This document shows positions 7,982 through 16,281 of a stretch of DNA of 64,000 bases, piece after piece; position 1 is the stretch's first letter, and every line of letters begins with the position of its first letter. The stretch comes from Puniceicoccaceae bacterium. Its GTDB lineage: Bacteria; Verrucomicrobiota; Verrucomicrobiia; Opitutales; Coraliomargaritaceae. The stretch spans positions 45,652-109,651 of the forward strand of contig QOOZ01000014.1 of the NCBI GenBank assembly GCA_003331195.1, written 5' to 3'. Made by a program: the position numbers and the translations under genes. Below the pieces are notes generated by a model, which was not told the origin of the DNA, searched no databases, and saw nothing but the letters and a program-made list of their open reading frames with translations.

Positions 7982-9559
7982 ATGAATTTACCTGTCCCCA
8001 GCAAACAGATGTTCCAAAATCTCAAAAACATTGCCGTAGTCAGTCTTTCGACTGTGGGTTCCCGTTTATTGGGGCTTTTGCGAGATATTCTGATTTTTGC
8101 GGCGCTCGGCGCAAGCCTGTGGAATTCCGCCTTCATTTTGGCCTTCACCCTACCCAATCTTTTTCGCCGACTCCTCGGCGAGGGGGCGCTTAGTTCGGCT
8201 ATTGTCCCTATTTTTTCAGATGTGCTGGAGCGGGAGGGGCGAAGTGGTGCCTTCCGCTTTCTTAATCAAGTATTTGCACGATTATTGTTGGCGCTAATTG
8301 TAATTATTGGTCTAGGCATGCTTTTGCTGGCTTGGGCGGCTAGTGGTAACTTTTTACCCGAGCGCTGGGTGACGGGCGCGGGCTTGGCCGTCTGGCTGCT
8401 ACCCTACATGCTATTTATTTGTCTAGCCGCGATTATCTCGGTGGGTCTGAATCTAGTTGGCCGTTTTGCGGTGGCGGCATCGACGCCCATCTTACTTAAC
8501 CTTTCTATGATCGGGGCGCTCGCCGCAGGCCTCTGGCTGGATGCCGATGTGGCGCGCTTGGTCTACTGCTTGTGCGGCGGCGTGCTTTTGGGTGGACTCT
8601 TGCAGCTGCTTGTCCCAGCGATCGATCTCATGCGTCAAGGGTGGCGTCCGCGACTGGAGAAACAGGGCGGGGCGGCGCTGACCGAACTCTGGCAACTCTT
8701 TTTACCGGGACTAATGGGGGCGGCAATTTTGCAGGTCAATATACTCATCTCGCGGCTTTTGGCCTACTCGCTTGACGAATCAGCAGTGTCCGTACTTTAC
8801 CTGGCAAGTCGATTAATGGAGCTACCTCTTGGCGTATTTACTATCGCGGTGGCGACTGTATTCTTTCCGCTCTTAGCTAAGGCACTCTCGAATCATGATG
8901 AGACGGCCTTTTCAGCGGCCTTTCTCCAAGGTTTGCGCCTCGTGGTCGGTATTTCTGTACCTGCGGGTATTGGGTTGTTTGTGCTCGGGGAGCCGATAAT
9001 CGAGCTGCTTTTTCTTTGGGGGGCTTTTGAACAGGCCGATGTACTGGCTACCGTGCCACTTCTTGCAATTTACGGGATTGGCTTGCCGCTTTACTCGGCG
9101 GCGACTTTTGCCACCCGTGGACTCCACGCTAGTAAGGATATGCACACCCCAGTTAGAGTCGCATTTTACTGCCTGTTAATTAATTTATTTTTCGGCTTAC
9201 TCCTTATGCAATTCTGGTCTGCCGCTGGGCTGGCCGCGGCCAACGTATTGTCCGCGCTCGCACAGAGCTGGCTACTTTGGAGAGCGCTCTCGGCGAGGCG
9301 TCCTGGCATAAGTTGTCACGCTTTGCTTCCAGCTTTCTCTAAGGTGCTCATTGCGGGAGCCGGCATGGGTCTAATTTGTGCCCTCGCATGGTCATTTTTG
9401 GCTGGTTTCGACTTAAGCGAAAAACTCAGTGCCGCACTCACCGTCGCCGTCTGCGTGCCGGGGGGCGCTGTGGTCTATTTCATTCTGCTCTACCTTCTCC
9501 GTTTTGAGGAGATAGCTACGCTCAAGGCAATGTTTTTTAGCTACTTGATGAGGCGCTAG
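7982..9559 (+). CDS. murJ: Lipid II flippase MurJ
   Basis: MurJ moves lipid-linked peptidoglycan precursor across the inner membrane. The 525-residue protein is almost entirely hydrophobic, with about 14 predicted membrane spans. It has the MviN/MurJ N-terminal signature SRLLGLLRDILIFAALGAS and LPNLFRRLLGEGALSSAIVP, including the conserved Arg and charged groove residues. ASRLMELPLGVFTIAVAT in the middle is also typical. It is transcribed divergently from pta. The C-terminal spans end FFSYLMRR. An in-frame upstream extension would begin with no better signal; the ATG at 7982 gives the family's usual start. Confidence 0.94.
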   Translation: MNLPVPSKQMFQNLKNIAVVSLSTVGSRLLGLLRDILIFAALGASLWNSAFILAFTLPNLFRRLLGEGALSSAIVPIFSDVLEREGRSGAFRFLNQVFARLLLALIVIIGLGMLLLAWAASGNFLPERWVTGAGLAVWLLPYMLFICLAAIISVGLNLVGRFAVAASTPILLNLSMIGALAAGLWLDADVARLVYCLCGGVLLGGLLQLLVPAIDLMRQGWRPRLEKQGGAALTELWQLFLPGLMGAAILQVNILISRLLAYSLDESAVSVLYLASRLMELPLGVFTIAVATVFFPLLAKALSNHDETAFSAAFLQGLRLVVGISVPAGIGLFVLGEPIIELLFLWGAFEQADVLATVPLLAIYGIGLPLYSAATFATRGLHASKDMHTPVRVAFYCLLINLFFGLLLMQFWSAAGLAAANVLSALAQSWLLWRALSARRPGISCHALLPAFSKVLIAGAGMGLICALAWSFLAGFDLSEKLSAALTVAVCVPGGAVVYFILLYLLRFEEIATLKAMFFSYLMRR

Positions 9560-9640
9560 CAGTGGGCTGGATTCCCGATTTTAGCAGGCTGCCTACGGAA
9601 TGTAGGTCAAGAATAACCGCAGGGAGGGCTAGACTTACCA

Positions 9641-9784
9641 CTAAAACCGAGGTAGCCAAGGTATATGATTGTTTTGCTCTATGGTCACTCCGTTTTCGGA
9701 GCGGGTCGAACCACAACCAGAGCTGCAGGCTAGGGTCGCGGCAAACGTGAGAACGAGGACGATTTTTGAGATGTTCTTTTTCAT
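9641..9784 (-). CDS. Small putative lipoprotein, 47 residues
   Basis: A short reverse-strand ORF from ATG 9784 to TAG 9641 encodes a product with a basic start (MKKNISKIV), a hydrophobic core and cysteines in LACSSGCGS, so either Cys20 or Cys24 could be the lipidated residue. The mature part is only about 25 residues, polar, ending NNHIPWLPRF. The layout recalls entericidin-type tiny lipoproteins, but no sequence match is claimed. It lies alone in the gap of about 370 bases between murJ and the OppF gene; the rest of that gap shows nothing else clear. A weak purine-rich stretch precedes the start. Confidence 0.5.
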   Translation of the reverse strand: MKKNISKIVLVLTFAATLACSSGCGSTRSENGVTIEQNNHIPWLPRF

Positions 9785-9926
9785 ATGCTCGCTGCTAAGT
9801 GTTTATTTTAATAAGCGGATGTAATAAAGTAAGCGCTTAGGCTATTGAAAGTCCAGCTCTGCTGTGCTTGATACTTTTTAGCTCCTAGTATTGCGTAGCA
9901 GTTCCTTTCTATTGTAACAAATAAAT

Positions 9927-10733
9927 ATGTCCGATTCTTTCCTAGCCGAACCTTTGCTTTCCGTTCGCGATCTCAAAGTTCATTTCCCCGTCAAAGGCGG
10001 TGTCCTCCAGCGCACCGTCGACGTGGTCAAAGCCGTGGATGGCATCAGTTTTAACGTGCCCCGGGGCAAGACTGTCGGCCTCGTCGGTGAAAGCGGCAGC
10101 GGGAAGACCACTACTGGGCGCGCTATCGCACGTCTTGTGCCCATCACCGCCGGCTCCGTTCACTACGAGGATCGCGATCTGGCCACATTGTCTCGCCGTG
10201 ATTTCTTTGCCTATCGCAAGAAAATCCAAGTTATCTTCCAAGATCCCTTTGGCTCGCTCAACCCCAGGATGACGATCTACAGCATCATCGCTGAGCCTCT
10301 CGATATCCATTTCAAAGAGTGGTCAAAGTCGCAAAAGCAAGCTCGCGTGGCAGAACTGCTTGAAAAAGTGGGACTCACTGCTGAATTTATGCAGCGCTAC
10401 CCGCACCAGTTCAGCGGAGGCCAGCGCCAGCGCATCGGCATCGCCCGTGCACTCGCGGTCGAGCCCGACTTTATCGTTTGCGACGAGCCTGTCAGCGCGC
10501 TCGACGTCTCTGTGCAGGCGCAGATCATCAATCTTCTGCAAGACTTGCAAGATGAGCTCGGCTTGACCTATCTCTTCATCGCCCATGACCTCGCAGTGAT
10601 CGAGCACATCAGCGACCAAGTACTCGTCATGACAGAAGGCAAAATCGTGGAGCAGGCTAGCGCAGCAGAGATCTACTGTAATCCGCAACATCCTTACACA
10701 GTCAAGCTACTCGAAGCTGTCCCGCAGGTTTAG
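9927..10733 (+). CDS. Oligopeptide/dipeptide ABC transporter ATPase, OppF/DppF type
   Basis: This 268-residue protein is an ABC ATPase of the peptide/nickel uptake family. Walker A is GESGSGKT (54-61), the Q-loop lies in [14 protein letters not shown], the signature is [15 protein letters not shown] (163-177), and Walker B ends in [10 protein letters not shown] with catalytic Glu187. The ending [15 protein letters not shown] is the OppF/DppF hallmark that contacts the paired ATPase. The usual permease, binding-protein and OppD genes are absent here, so it either serves a transporter encoded elsewhere or is a stray paralogue. GC-rich codon use fits its neighbours. Confidence 0.88.
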   Translation: MSDSFLAEPLLSVRDLKVHFPVKGGVLQRTVDVVKAVDGISFNVPRGKTVGLVGESGSGKTTTGRAIARLVPITAGSVHYEDRDLATLSRRDFFAYRKKIQVIFQDPFGSLNPRMTIYSIIAEPLDIHFKEWSKSQKQARVAELLEKVGLTAEFMQRYPHQFSGGQRQRIGIARALAVEPDFIVCDEPVSALDVSVQAQIINLLQDLQDELGLTYLFIAHDLAVIEHISDQVLVMTEGKIVEQASAAEIYCNPQHPYTVKLLEAVPQV

Positions 10734-10764
10734 ATTTTATGCATACAGTTGAGCGCTCTTTCGA

Positions 10765-11034
10765 CTACTTCGACTGCGAAGCGATTAGCTCTTTGAGCTG
10801 GTCTTTTTTCAGGGGTTCCATCTGGGGACGGTAGTGAACGAAAGTCTCTTCGTTGGTGATTTCGTGTTCTTTGTAGCAACGGCACATGTCCTGCGAGTCC
10901 ATGACTTGGCGGTTGTATTTGCCGCAGAAAACGCAAAGTTTTACATGCAAACGTAGAAAGAAGCGCCTTAAAAGGGGCATCTTTTCGTAGTCCTCTTTGG
11001 ACAGTGCATTGGATACTTGTTTACAGGTAAACAT
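10765..11034 (-). CDS. Soluble zinc-finger anti-sigma-like protein
   Basis: The 89-residue protein has the spacing of the anti-sigma zinc-binding (ZAS) motif: an N-terminal Cys4 in MFTCKQVSNAL, then HVKLCVFC with His29, Cys33 and Cys36. Such proteins hold ECF sigma factors inactive. It starts 11 bases after the ECF sigma gene, so the two are probably co-transcribed. Unlike many anti-sigmas it has no membrane segment and ends in a Lys/Glu-rich tail (KKDQLKELIASQSK), so it should be cytosolic. Two more Cys (MCRC) at about residue 51-53 might tune redox sensing. The role is inferred from motif and position. Confidence 0.7.
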   Translation of the reverse strand: MFTCKQVSNALSKEDYEKMPLLRRFFLRLHVKLCVFCGKYNRQVMDSQDMCRCYKEHEITNEETFVHYRPQMEPLKKDQLKELIASQSK

Positions 11035-11045
11035 ATGTTAGTGAA

Positions 11046-11639
11046 TTATTTAACGTCTTTTCCAGTCCAGCTATCTTCGAGTAGTAATTTAAGCTGTTCT
11101 CGGGCACGGTGTAGGAGCACCCATAGATAATTCGGAGTGATGTCCATTGCCTTACAAACTTCTTCAGTTGTTTGATCTTCGAGCACGCGCAGGACGAATG
11201 CTTCTCGGGCGGGATCTTTGACTTGGGCGATACATTTCTCGAACACAATCCAGAACTCGCCGTTATCATACGATTTACGGGGGTTAAATTGCCAAGGGTC
11301 TGGATTGGTCGTGGCGATGCCACTATATTTGAACCAAAAACTCTCTAAGAGAGCTTCGTCTTCCGCCTCGATATCGACCTTGTTTTCTTTGATGGATTTA
11401 CGAATCTGATCAACGATCTTGTTGCGCATAATACCGCGTAGCCAAAATTTGATATCGCGACTGCCATCGAATCGCTCGAGTGCCTTGATGCCGGCTAGAA
11501 AGGTGTCTTGTACACAGTCGTTAGCAGCGTCGGGATTGCGCAAGCGCGACATGGCGAAGCCGTAGAGATAATCTCCATACTGATCGACCCACTGCTCAGG
11601 TGGGGTGACAGGTACTTTCGGTTCAGGTTTGTCAAGCAC
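11046..11639 (-). CDS. ECF-family RNA polymerase sigma factor
   Basis: The 197-residue protein has region 2 at about residues 22-85 (LYGFAMSRLRNPDAANDCVQ, FLAGIKALERFDGSRDIKFW, LRGIMRNKIVDQIRK) and region 4 at about 130-185 (AREAFVLRVLEDQTTEEVCK, then ITPNYLWVLLHRAREQLK). These place it in the ECF group that directs RNA polymerase to stress or envelope genes. The start codon is GTG at 11639; no ATG occurs in frame before residue 30. The inserted linker of about 45 residues between the regions is rather long. A zinc-finger partner follows directly. Target promoters are not evident. Confidence 0.87.
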   Translation of the reverse strand: MLDKPEPKVPVTPPEQWVDQYGDYLYGFAMSRLRNPDAANDCVQDTFLAGIKALERFDGSRDIKFWLRGIMRNKIVDQIRKSIKENKVDIEAEDEALLESFWFKYSGIATTNPDPWQFNPRKSYDNGEFWIVFEKCIAQVKDPAREAFVLRVLEDQTTEEVCKAMDITPNYLWVLLHRAREQLKLLLEDSWTGKDVK

Positions 11640-11713
11640 GGTGTGAAGGTGCTTCTTGGTATTGGGGAGTCAACTCAAGTATTCGCTTAGTGGTTTGCTA
11701 GGGATACTAATCA

Positions 11714-12184
11714 CTACCCGCAGGTCTTAACTTTAAACTCAATCGCTCGATCTGCTTCGTCTAAGATTAACAGTGCTTTTTGTTCGGCCTCGCGCATTTT
11801 GGCGCGGTCGCTCTCTCTGCGGTCGTCGTAGCCAGCTAGATGCAGCCAACCGTGGACGAGGTAGAGGCTGAGTTCCTGGCTGAAAGGCAGGTCTAATTCG
11901 GCGGCTCGGCTCCGAGCGTGGTCGACGGAGACGATGATCTCCCCGGCCGATTCCATCTCGGGCTGAGCTGGGAAGGTGATCACATCGGTCGGGCTTGGAT
12001 CTTCCATGAAGTCGGCGTGCACTTGTGCAATTTCGGCATCGTTGACGAAGGCGATGCTTAGCTCGCCCTCGCTGATTGGGAATCTACCAGATGCGTGGAT
12101 CGCCTCGAAAAGAGCGATGGCGGCGTGCTCAGGGTCGACGAGGGCGCTAGATTGGTTGTTGATCTCCAGGCTGAGCGTTGGCAT
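11714..12184 (-). CDS. ybeY: Endoribonuclease YbeY (16S rRNA maturation)
   Basis: YbeY is a metallo-endoribonuclease for rRNA 3'-end processing and ribosome quality control. Family features are ADFMEDPSPTDVITFPAQ, GEIIVSVDHARSRAAEL and the zinc site VHGWLHLAGYDDR. The usual site is HGxLHLxGYDH, so two His are kept and the third ligand position is Asp. Asp can bind zinc, and activity is still likely. The frame opens at 12235, but I use the ATG at 12184 because it gives a normal length of about 156 residues. The start overlaps the end of the upstream pgpH-like gene by 38 bases, which suggests translational coupling. Confidence 0.85.
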   Translation of the reverse strand: MPTLSLEINNQSSALVDPEHAAIALFEAIHASGRFPISEGELSIAFVNDAEIAQVHADFMEDPSPTDVITFPAQPEMESAGEIIVSVDHARSRAAELDLPFSQELSLYLVHGWLHLAGYDDRRESDRAKMREAEQKALLILDEADRAIEFKVKTCG

Positions 12185-14600
12185 CGGGCGTTTTGTTGGT
12201 GCTTCCCTTTTCGAGATCGTCGGCCTTTTCGGCATCGCTCTTTGGGTATTCTACACGGGCGTGTAGCATGTTAAGAACAGTGTAGATGAAGCTCTTACGT
12301 ATCTGGTCGAGTTCTTGAAAGGTGAGTGGACAGTTATCGAGCTGGCCGTCTTCGATCCGGTCTTTGAAGATGCGGTCGATCAACTCTTCTACGTTGGGCT
12401 GAGTGACTTTTTTCAGAGTACGGCTGGCCGCCTCGACGCTGTCAGCGAAGAAGATGATGGCGCTCTCTTTAAAGGCGGGTTTTGGGCCGTCGTAGCGGTA
12501 GGTGCTCTCATCGACCACAACTACTTCTTTTGCCTTCTTTTTGACCCTAGCGTTCGTCTTTTCGGAGAAGGGCTGGTGGCTGTCTTCTTGTTTTTCCTTA
12601 GCGCGTTTTTTGGCTTGGTAATAAAAATATTGAATTAGGGTGGTGCCGTGGTGCTGACGAATGACGTCGATGATCACGCGCGGCAGCTTTTCCTTGCGCG
12701 CCATTTCGACGCCTTCTTTGACGTGCGCTTTGATCACTAGGGCGCTCATCGAGGGGTTCTTCTCATCGTGTGGGTTCGCGCCGTCGCGCTGGTTTTCGGC
12801 GAAATATGCGGGTTTAACTAATTTGCCGATATCATGAAAGAGGCAGCATACTCGGCAGAGCAGGGGACTCGCGCCGATAGTGGCAGCGGCATTTTCAGAG
12901 AGGTTGGCCACCATGAGACTGTGGTGATAGGTGCCAGGGGCTTCCATCTGCATACGGCGCAGGAGGGGATGGTTGAAGTCGGTTAGTTCGAGCAGAGTAA
13001 TTTCGGTGGTGATCTTAAACAGCTGCTCGAAGACGGGCAGCAAACCGACAGCCAGAATGCCTGTGAGCAAACCGACGACAAGGGCGACAAGTGTCTGCTG
13101 AACGACAATGCCAAAGGAGAAGCCGTTAAGGAGGCCTATGGCCGCCGCAGCGATAGCGGCCGTCGCGCCAGCAAGAAGTCCCGAGCGAACGAGTTTTGAA
13201 CGTTTGCGGACGTTAGTCGATACATAGGCACCAACAACGCCCGAAAGAAAAGCTATGAGAATGAACTCGACTGAATTGTTCTGAATGATGCCAAAGACGA
13301 CTGCAATGATCAGCGCCGAGAGCACGGCGGGGGCTCCTCCTACGAGCACGGCCACGATAATCGGTGCGAGCGCGTAAGGTGCCACGTAGGGTAGCATGCT
13401 CAACGAAGGTCGGCTATTGATCAGCGCGCTTTCGCCGATCTCCATGATTATTCGGATAATTAATAAATTTAGTAGGATACTGAGAGCGGTTATGGCGATG
13501 GCTCGATTGCGCTGATGTAGTTCGCGCAGGCCTTGCTTTACGTAAATGTAAACGGCGATCAGGAGGATCGAGGTTAGCATGAGTCGCTCAATAAAGAGTG
13601 GATTGAAGATGAGCGAATTACCGCGGCGTTCTAGTTCGACTTGTCGGTAGGCTGCAAGGCGCTCTATGTCGGCTTCCTTAATCATGGCTCCTGGCTCGAT
13701 CAACGTCTCCCCTTGTTTGAAATTGATTATGCTAGGTTCTAGTTGGTCGATGGCTCGTTGGATCGCACGATTAGTGCCGATCGCACTGTAGAGCAGGTTT
13801 GGCTCAAGACCTTCACGAAAGATGTCGAAGAGAACGCGCGCCGTGGTAGAGTTACCTGAGAGTGAGTTGATCCTTACGCGCAGCGCGACGAGTGCATCGG
13901 CCAAAGAGCGAGCATCTGGAAGATTGTAGCGACCATCCTCATCGACGAGTTGAATGACGGTTACCTGTGGCCCTACCGTCTCGGAGCTATTGGCCGAGTA
14001 GATGCCGTCCTCGAAGATTTCTTTGAGCACAGAGAGTGCGTCGTTGAAAAGCGTGGAGCGTTCCTTGGGTTTGGTCTGCTTTGTGAGCTTAGAAATGGAC
14101 TCGGCCTCGACTGCTAGTTGGTTCGACTCGATCAGTGTCGTCGCAGTTTTTAGGAGTTCGGCTTGCAAGACTTCGTCGCCCTCGTCTTCGAATTCGATTT
14201 GGTTTTTCGCAATACTAGAGTTGAGCTCGTTAATAAATTGGCGAAATTTTTCAAACGGCTCGAATGTGCGCTGGAAAACCGGTGGCACTTGCGCGCGGGC
14301 TGCCGCCGCATTGGCCTCGGCCATCACTTCGCTTTCGTATTGAAATTGGAACTCGGAAACGACTCGTGTCTGCGCCGCCTGGTTGAGGATGATGCGTGGC
14401 CCCTTCGGTTTTTGTCCGAGGTAGCAGATAGTGATGACGAGGGCCGAAAAAAGTAGAAAGAGGCTGACCTCAATTAACCGGCTAGTCTCGAAAAAGTGCG
14501 AGGTGGCCGACTCTTTACCGCGGCCAACATCCTTGCGCACGCCATTGGAGCCGTCTTTGGATTTACGCTTCTTGTTGTATTTTTTAGTGAAAAAAGCCAT
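12147..14600 (-). CDS. 7TM-HD family phosphohydrolase, PgpH-like
   Basis: This 817-residue membrane protein has an N-terminal span (about 47-62), an extracytoplasmic 7TMR-HDED domain (about 70-330), seven spans (about 335-545) and a cytosolic HD domain. HD motifs are visible: YHHSLMVANLSENAA (near 557), CLFHDIGKLVKP (near 585) and IIDVIRQHHGTTLIQYFYYQ (near 645). In Firmicutes PgpH hydrolyses cyclic di-AMP; that activity here is inferred, and no diadenylate cyclase is in the window. Gene order PhoH, PgpH, YbeY is widely conserved and links the group to RNA and ribosome maintenance. The HD region carries a Lys/Glu-rich insertion of about 30 residues (KKRAKEKQEDSH onward). Confidence 0.9.
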   Translation of the reverse strand: MAFFTKKYNKKRKSKDGSNGVRKDVGRGKESATSHFFETSRLIEVSLFLLFSALVITICYLGQKPKGPRIILNQAAQTRVVSEFQFQYESEVMAEANAAAARAQVPPVFQRTFEPFEKFRQFINELNSSIAKNQIEFEDEGDEVLQAELLKTATTLIESNQLAVEAESISKLTKQTKPKERSTLFNDALSVLKEIFEDGIYSANSSETVGPQVTVIQLVDEDGRYNLPDARSLADALVALRVRINSLSGNSTTARVLFDIFREGLEPNLLYSAIGTNRAIQRAIDQLEPSIINFKQGETLIEPGAMIKEADIERLAAYRQVELERRGNSLIFNPLFIERLMLTSILLIAVYIYVKQGLRELHQRNRAIAITALSILLNLLIIRIIMEIGESALINSRPSLSMLPYVAPYALAPIIVAVLVGGAPAVLSALIIAVVFGIIQNNSVEFILIAFLSGVVGAYVSTNVRKRSKLVRSGLLAGATAAIAAAAIGLLNGFSFGIVVQQTLVALVVGLLTGILAVGLLPVFEQLFKITTEITLLELTDFNHPLLRRMQMEAPGTYHHSLMVANLSENAAATIGASPLLCRVCCLFHDIGKLVKPAYFAENQRDGANPHDEKNPSMSALVIKAHVKEGVEMARKEKLPRVIIDVIRQHHGTTLIQYFYYQAKKRAKEKQEDSHQPFSEKTNARVKKKAKEVVVVDESTYRYDGPKPAFKESAIIFFADSVEAASRTLKKVTQPNVEELIDRIFKDRIEDGQLDNCPLTFQELDQIRKSFIYTVLNMLHARVEYPKSDAEKADDLEKGSTNKTPDANAQPGDQQPI

Positions 14601-14643
14601 AGGAAAGTGTTTTATTGGCCTGCTACAGCCGCAGTAGGTTAAA

Positions 14644-15588
14644 TTAAGCTATTGCGTAAGCGTTGATAATATCTTGCACAAGCGGGTGGCGGACGACGTC
14701 TTGGCCATCAAAGTAAAAGAGGTGGATACGCTCGATGCCTTTGAGCACGCGGGTGGCCTCCTTGAGACCCGATTGCTTATTGCGCGGTAGGTCGGTTTGG
14801 GTGATGTCGCCCGTCACCACCATGCGACTACCGTCGCCGAGGCGGGTAAGGAACATCATCATTTGTTCGTGAGTGGTATTTTGTGCCTCATCGAGCACGA
14901 CGAATGCGTTGGCGAGGGTGCGGCCACGCATGTAGGCGAGCGGCGCGATCTCAACGATACCGCGCTCGACGAGTTGCATGGTTTGCTCCTTGCCGATCAT
15001 GTCGTTCATAGCGTCGTAGAGCGGGGTTAAGTAGGGTAGAATCTTTTCTTGCAGTTCGCCAGGAAGAAAACCGAGTGCTTCGCCCGCTTCGACTGCGGGG
15101 CGGGTCAAAATGATCCGTTCGACGCGACCTTCGAGTAGCTCGCGTAGTGCCATGGCCATGGCCAAGTAGGTTTTACCCGTGCCTGCGGGACCGATACCGA
15201 AGGTAATAGGGTGCGCGTCGATCGCTTGCAGGTAGCGTTTTTGATTGAGCGTCTTGGGCACGACGCTCTGGCGTTTAAGTTTGATGACGAAGGGATGGCG
15301 GTAGATCTCACGCAGTTCGTCGCCCTTGCCCTCCGCCACGCAACGTAGCGTGTAGTGAAAGTCAGAACTACGGATGCGTAGGCCTTGCGCGCGGGCGGCT
15401 TCGAGTAGTTCGAAGACTGCCTTTAAGTTAGCGATGCCCTCGATCTTACCATCAACTGTGACCCATTCGTCGCGACTTGCTATGCGGACGCCTAGGCAGT
15501 GCTCAGCTTCTTCAAGGTTACGTCCGTCGTCTGCATAGAGCAGACTCAAGTGACGGGCGCTGGAAAAGTGGATCGTCTCGGACGGCAT
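14644..15588 (-). CDS. PhoH-family ATPase
   Basis: The 314-residue protein is a PhoH-like P-loop ATPase. Walker A is GPAGTGKTYLAMAMA near residue 133, Walker B is FVVLDEAQNTTHEQMMMFLT near 230, and MVVTGDITQTDLPR and HLFYFDGQDVVRHPLVQ follow as in the family. The frame opens 58 codons earlier, inside the HIT gene, so the ATG at 15588 (MPSETIHFSSARHL) is used; it lies 4 bases after the HIT stop. PhoH proteins are linked to RNA handling, and here the gene lies directly before pgpH and ybeY, an arrangement found in many bacteria. Confidence 0.92.
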   Translation of the reverse strand: MPSETIHFSSARHLSLLYADDGRNLEEAEHCLGVRIASRDEWVTVDGKIEGIANLKAVFELLEAARAQGLRIRSSDFHYTLRCVAEGKGDELREIYRHPFVIKLKRQSVVPKTLNQKRYLQAIDAHPITFGIGPAGTGKTYLAMAMALRELLEGRVERIILTRPAVEAGEALGFLPGELQEKILPYLTPLYDAMNDMIGKEQTMQLVERGIVEIAPLAYMRGRTLANAFVVLDEAQNTTHEQMMMFLTRLGDGSRMVVTGDITQTDLPRNKQSGLKEATRVLKGIERIHLFYFDGQDVVRHPLVQDIINAYAIA

Positions 15589-15592
15589 ACTT

Positions 15593-16135
15593 TTATATAT
15601 GGGCTTCGACGCAGGAGTGCAGGCGCTGCCACATGGCATCCATCGAGTCTGGAAGGACGCGAGTGTTGCCGATGACTGGCATGAAGTTTGTATCACCGTT
15701 CCAGCGAGGCACAACGTGACAATGTAAATGGCAAGGGATACCAGCGCCTGCAGCGTCGCCAAAGTTGAAGCCGGTGTTGAAGCCGTCCGGACTGAGGGCG
15801 CGGCTGAGGATGTTTTGCGCTTCCACTACTAAGTCGATTAGCTCGTGGCGCTCCTCATTATTGAGGTCCTCAAGTCTAGCTACTTCGCGGAAGGGCAAGA
15901 CGAGTAGATGACCTGCGTTATAAGGATAGCGGTTCATTACGATGTAATTGTGTATGCCGCGAAGCAAAATATACTCCTTAGCGTCATCGCCTGTTTCTGT
16001 AATGTGGGTAAATGGATTACCGCATTCTTTCGGGTTTTTAGGCGCAAGGATGTAGGGCATACGCCAGTAAGCGTGGAGCCGCTCCATCGAGGAAGGGAGC
16101 TGTGTAGATGTCTGTGTAGGTATGGATTCGTCCAT
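15593..16135 (-). CDS. HIT-family nucleotide hydrolase/phosphorylase
   Basis: The 180-residue protein carries the histidine triad in HLHCHVVPRWNGDTNFMPVI, close to the actinobacterial AP4A phosphorylase/hydrolase branch (WNGDTNFMPV is characteristic). NRYPYNAGHLLVLPFREVAR is the HIT nucleotide-binding strand. These enzymes split dinucleoside polyphosphates such as Ap4A; the exact substrate is inferred. Two Cys sit where some family members bind zinc (ECGNPF). The start is set at ATG 16135 (MDESIPTQTS), as the frame upstream looks non-coding. It heads the HIT, PhoH, PgpH, YbeY run. Confidence 0.88.
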   Translation of the reverse strand: MDESIPTQTSTQLPSSMERLHAYWRMPYILAPKNPKECGNPFTHITETGDDAKEYILLRGIHNYIVMNRYPYNAGHLLVLPFREVARLEDLNNEERHELIDLVVEAQNILSRALSPDGFNTGFNFGDAAGAGIPCHLHCHVVPRWNGDTNFMPVIGNTRVLPDSMDAMWQRLHSCVEAHI

Positions 16136-16281
16136 AAAAAGAGCGAGTGACTGTAGAGTCCTCAAAAGCCCGCGTCGATGGTTAATTCAGAGCCTTAAAA
16201 ACGCCTTTTCGGGGTTGCTTTGGTGCTTATGCGTGGCAAATCTTTGCATTTCATTTTTGTGCCCTCATCCGAGTATCTCGC

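Noticed and set aside
9562..9750. 62-codon forward frame after murJ
   Set aside because: Cysteine and Ser-rich peptide without signal, overlapping the lipoprotein gene on the other strand.
14163..14456. Forward-strand frame inside the PgpH-like gene
   Set aside because: Antisense to a well-supported long gene; no recognisable domain.
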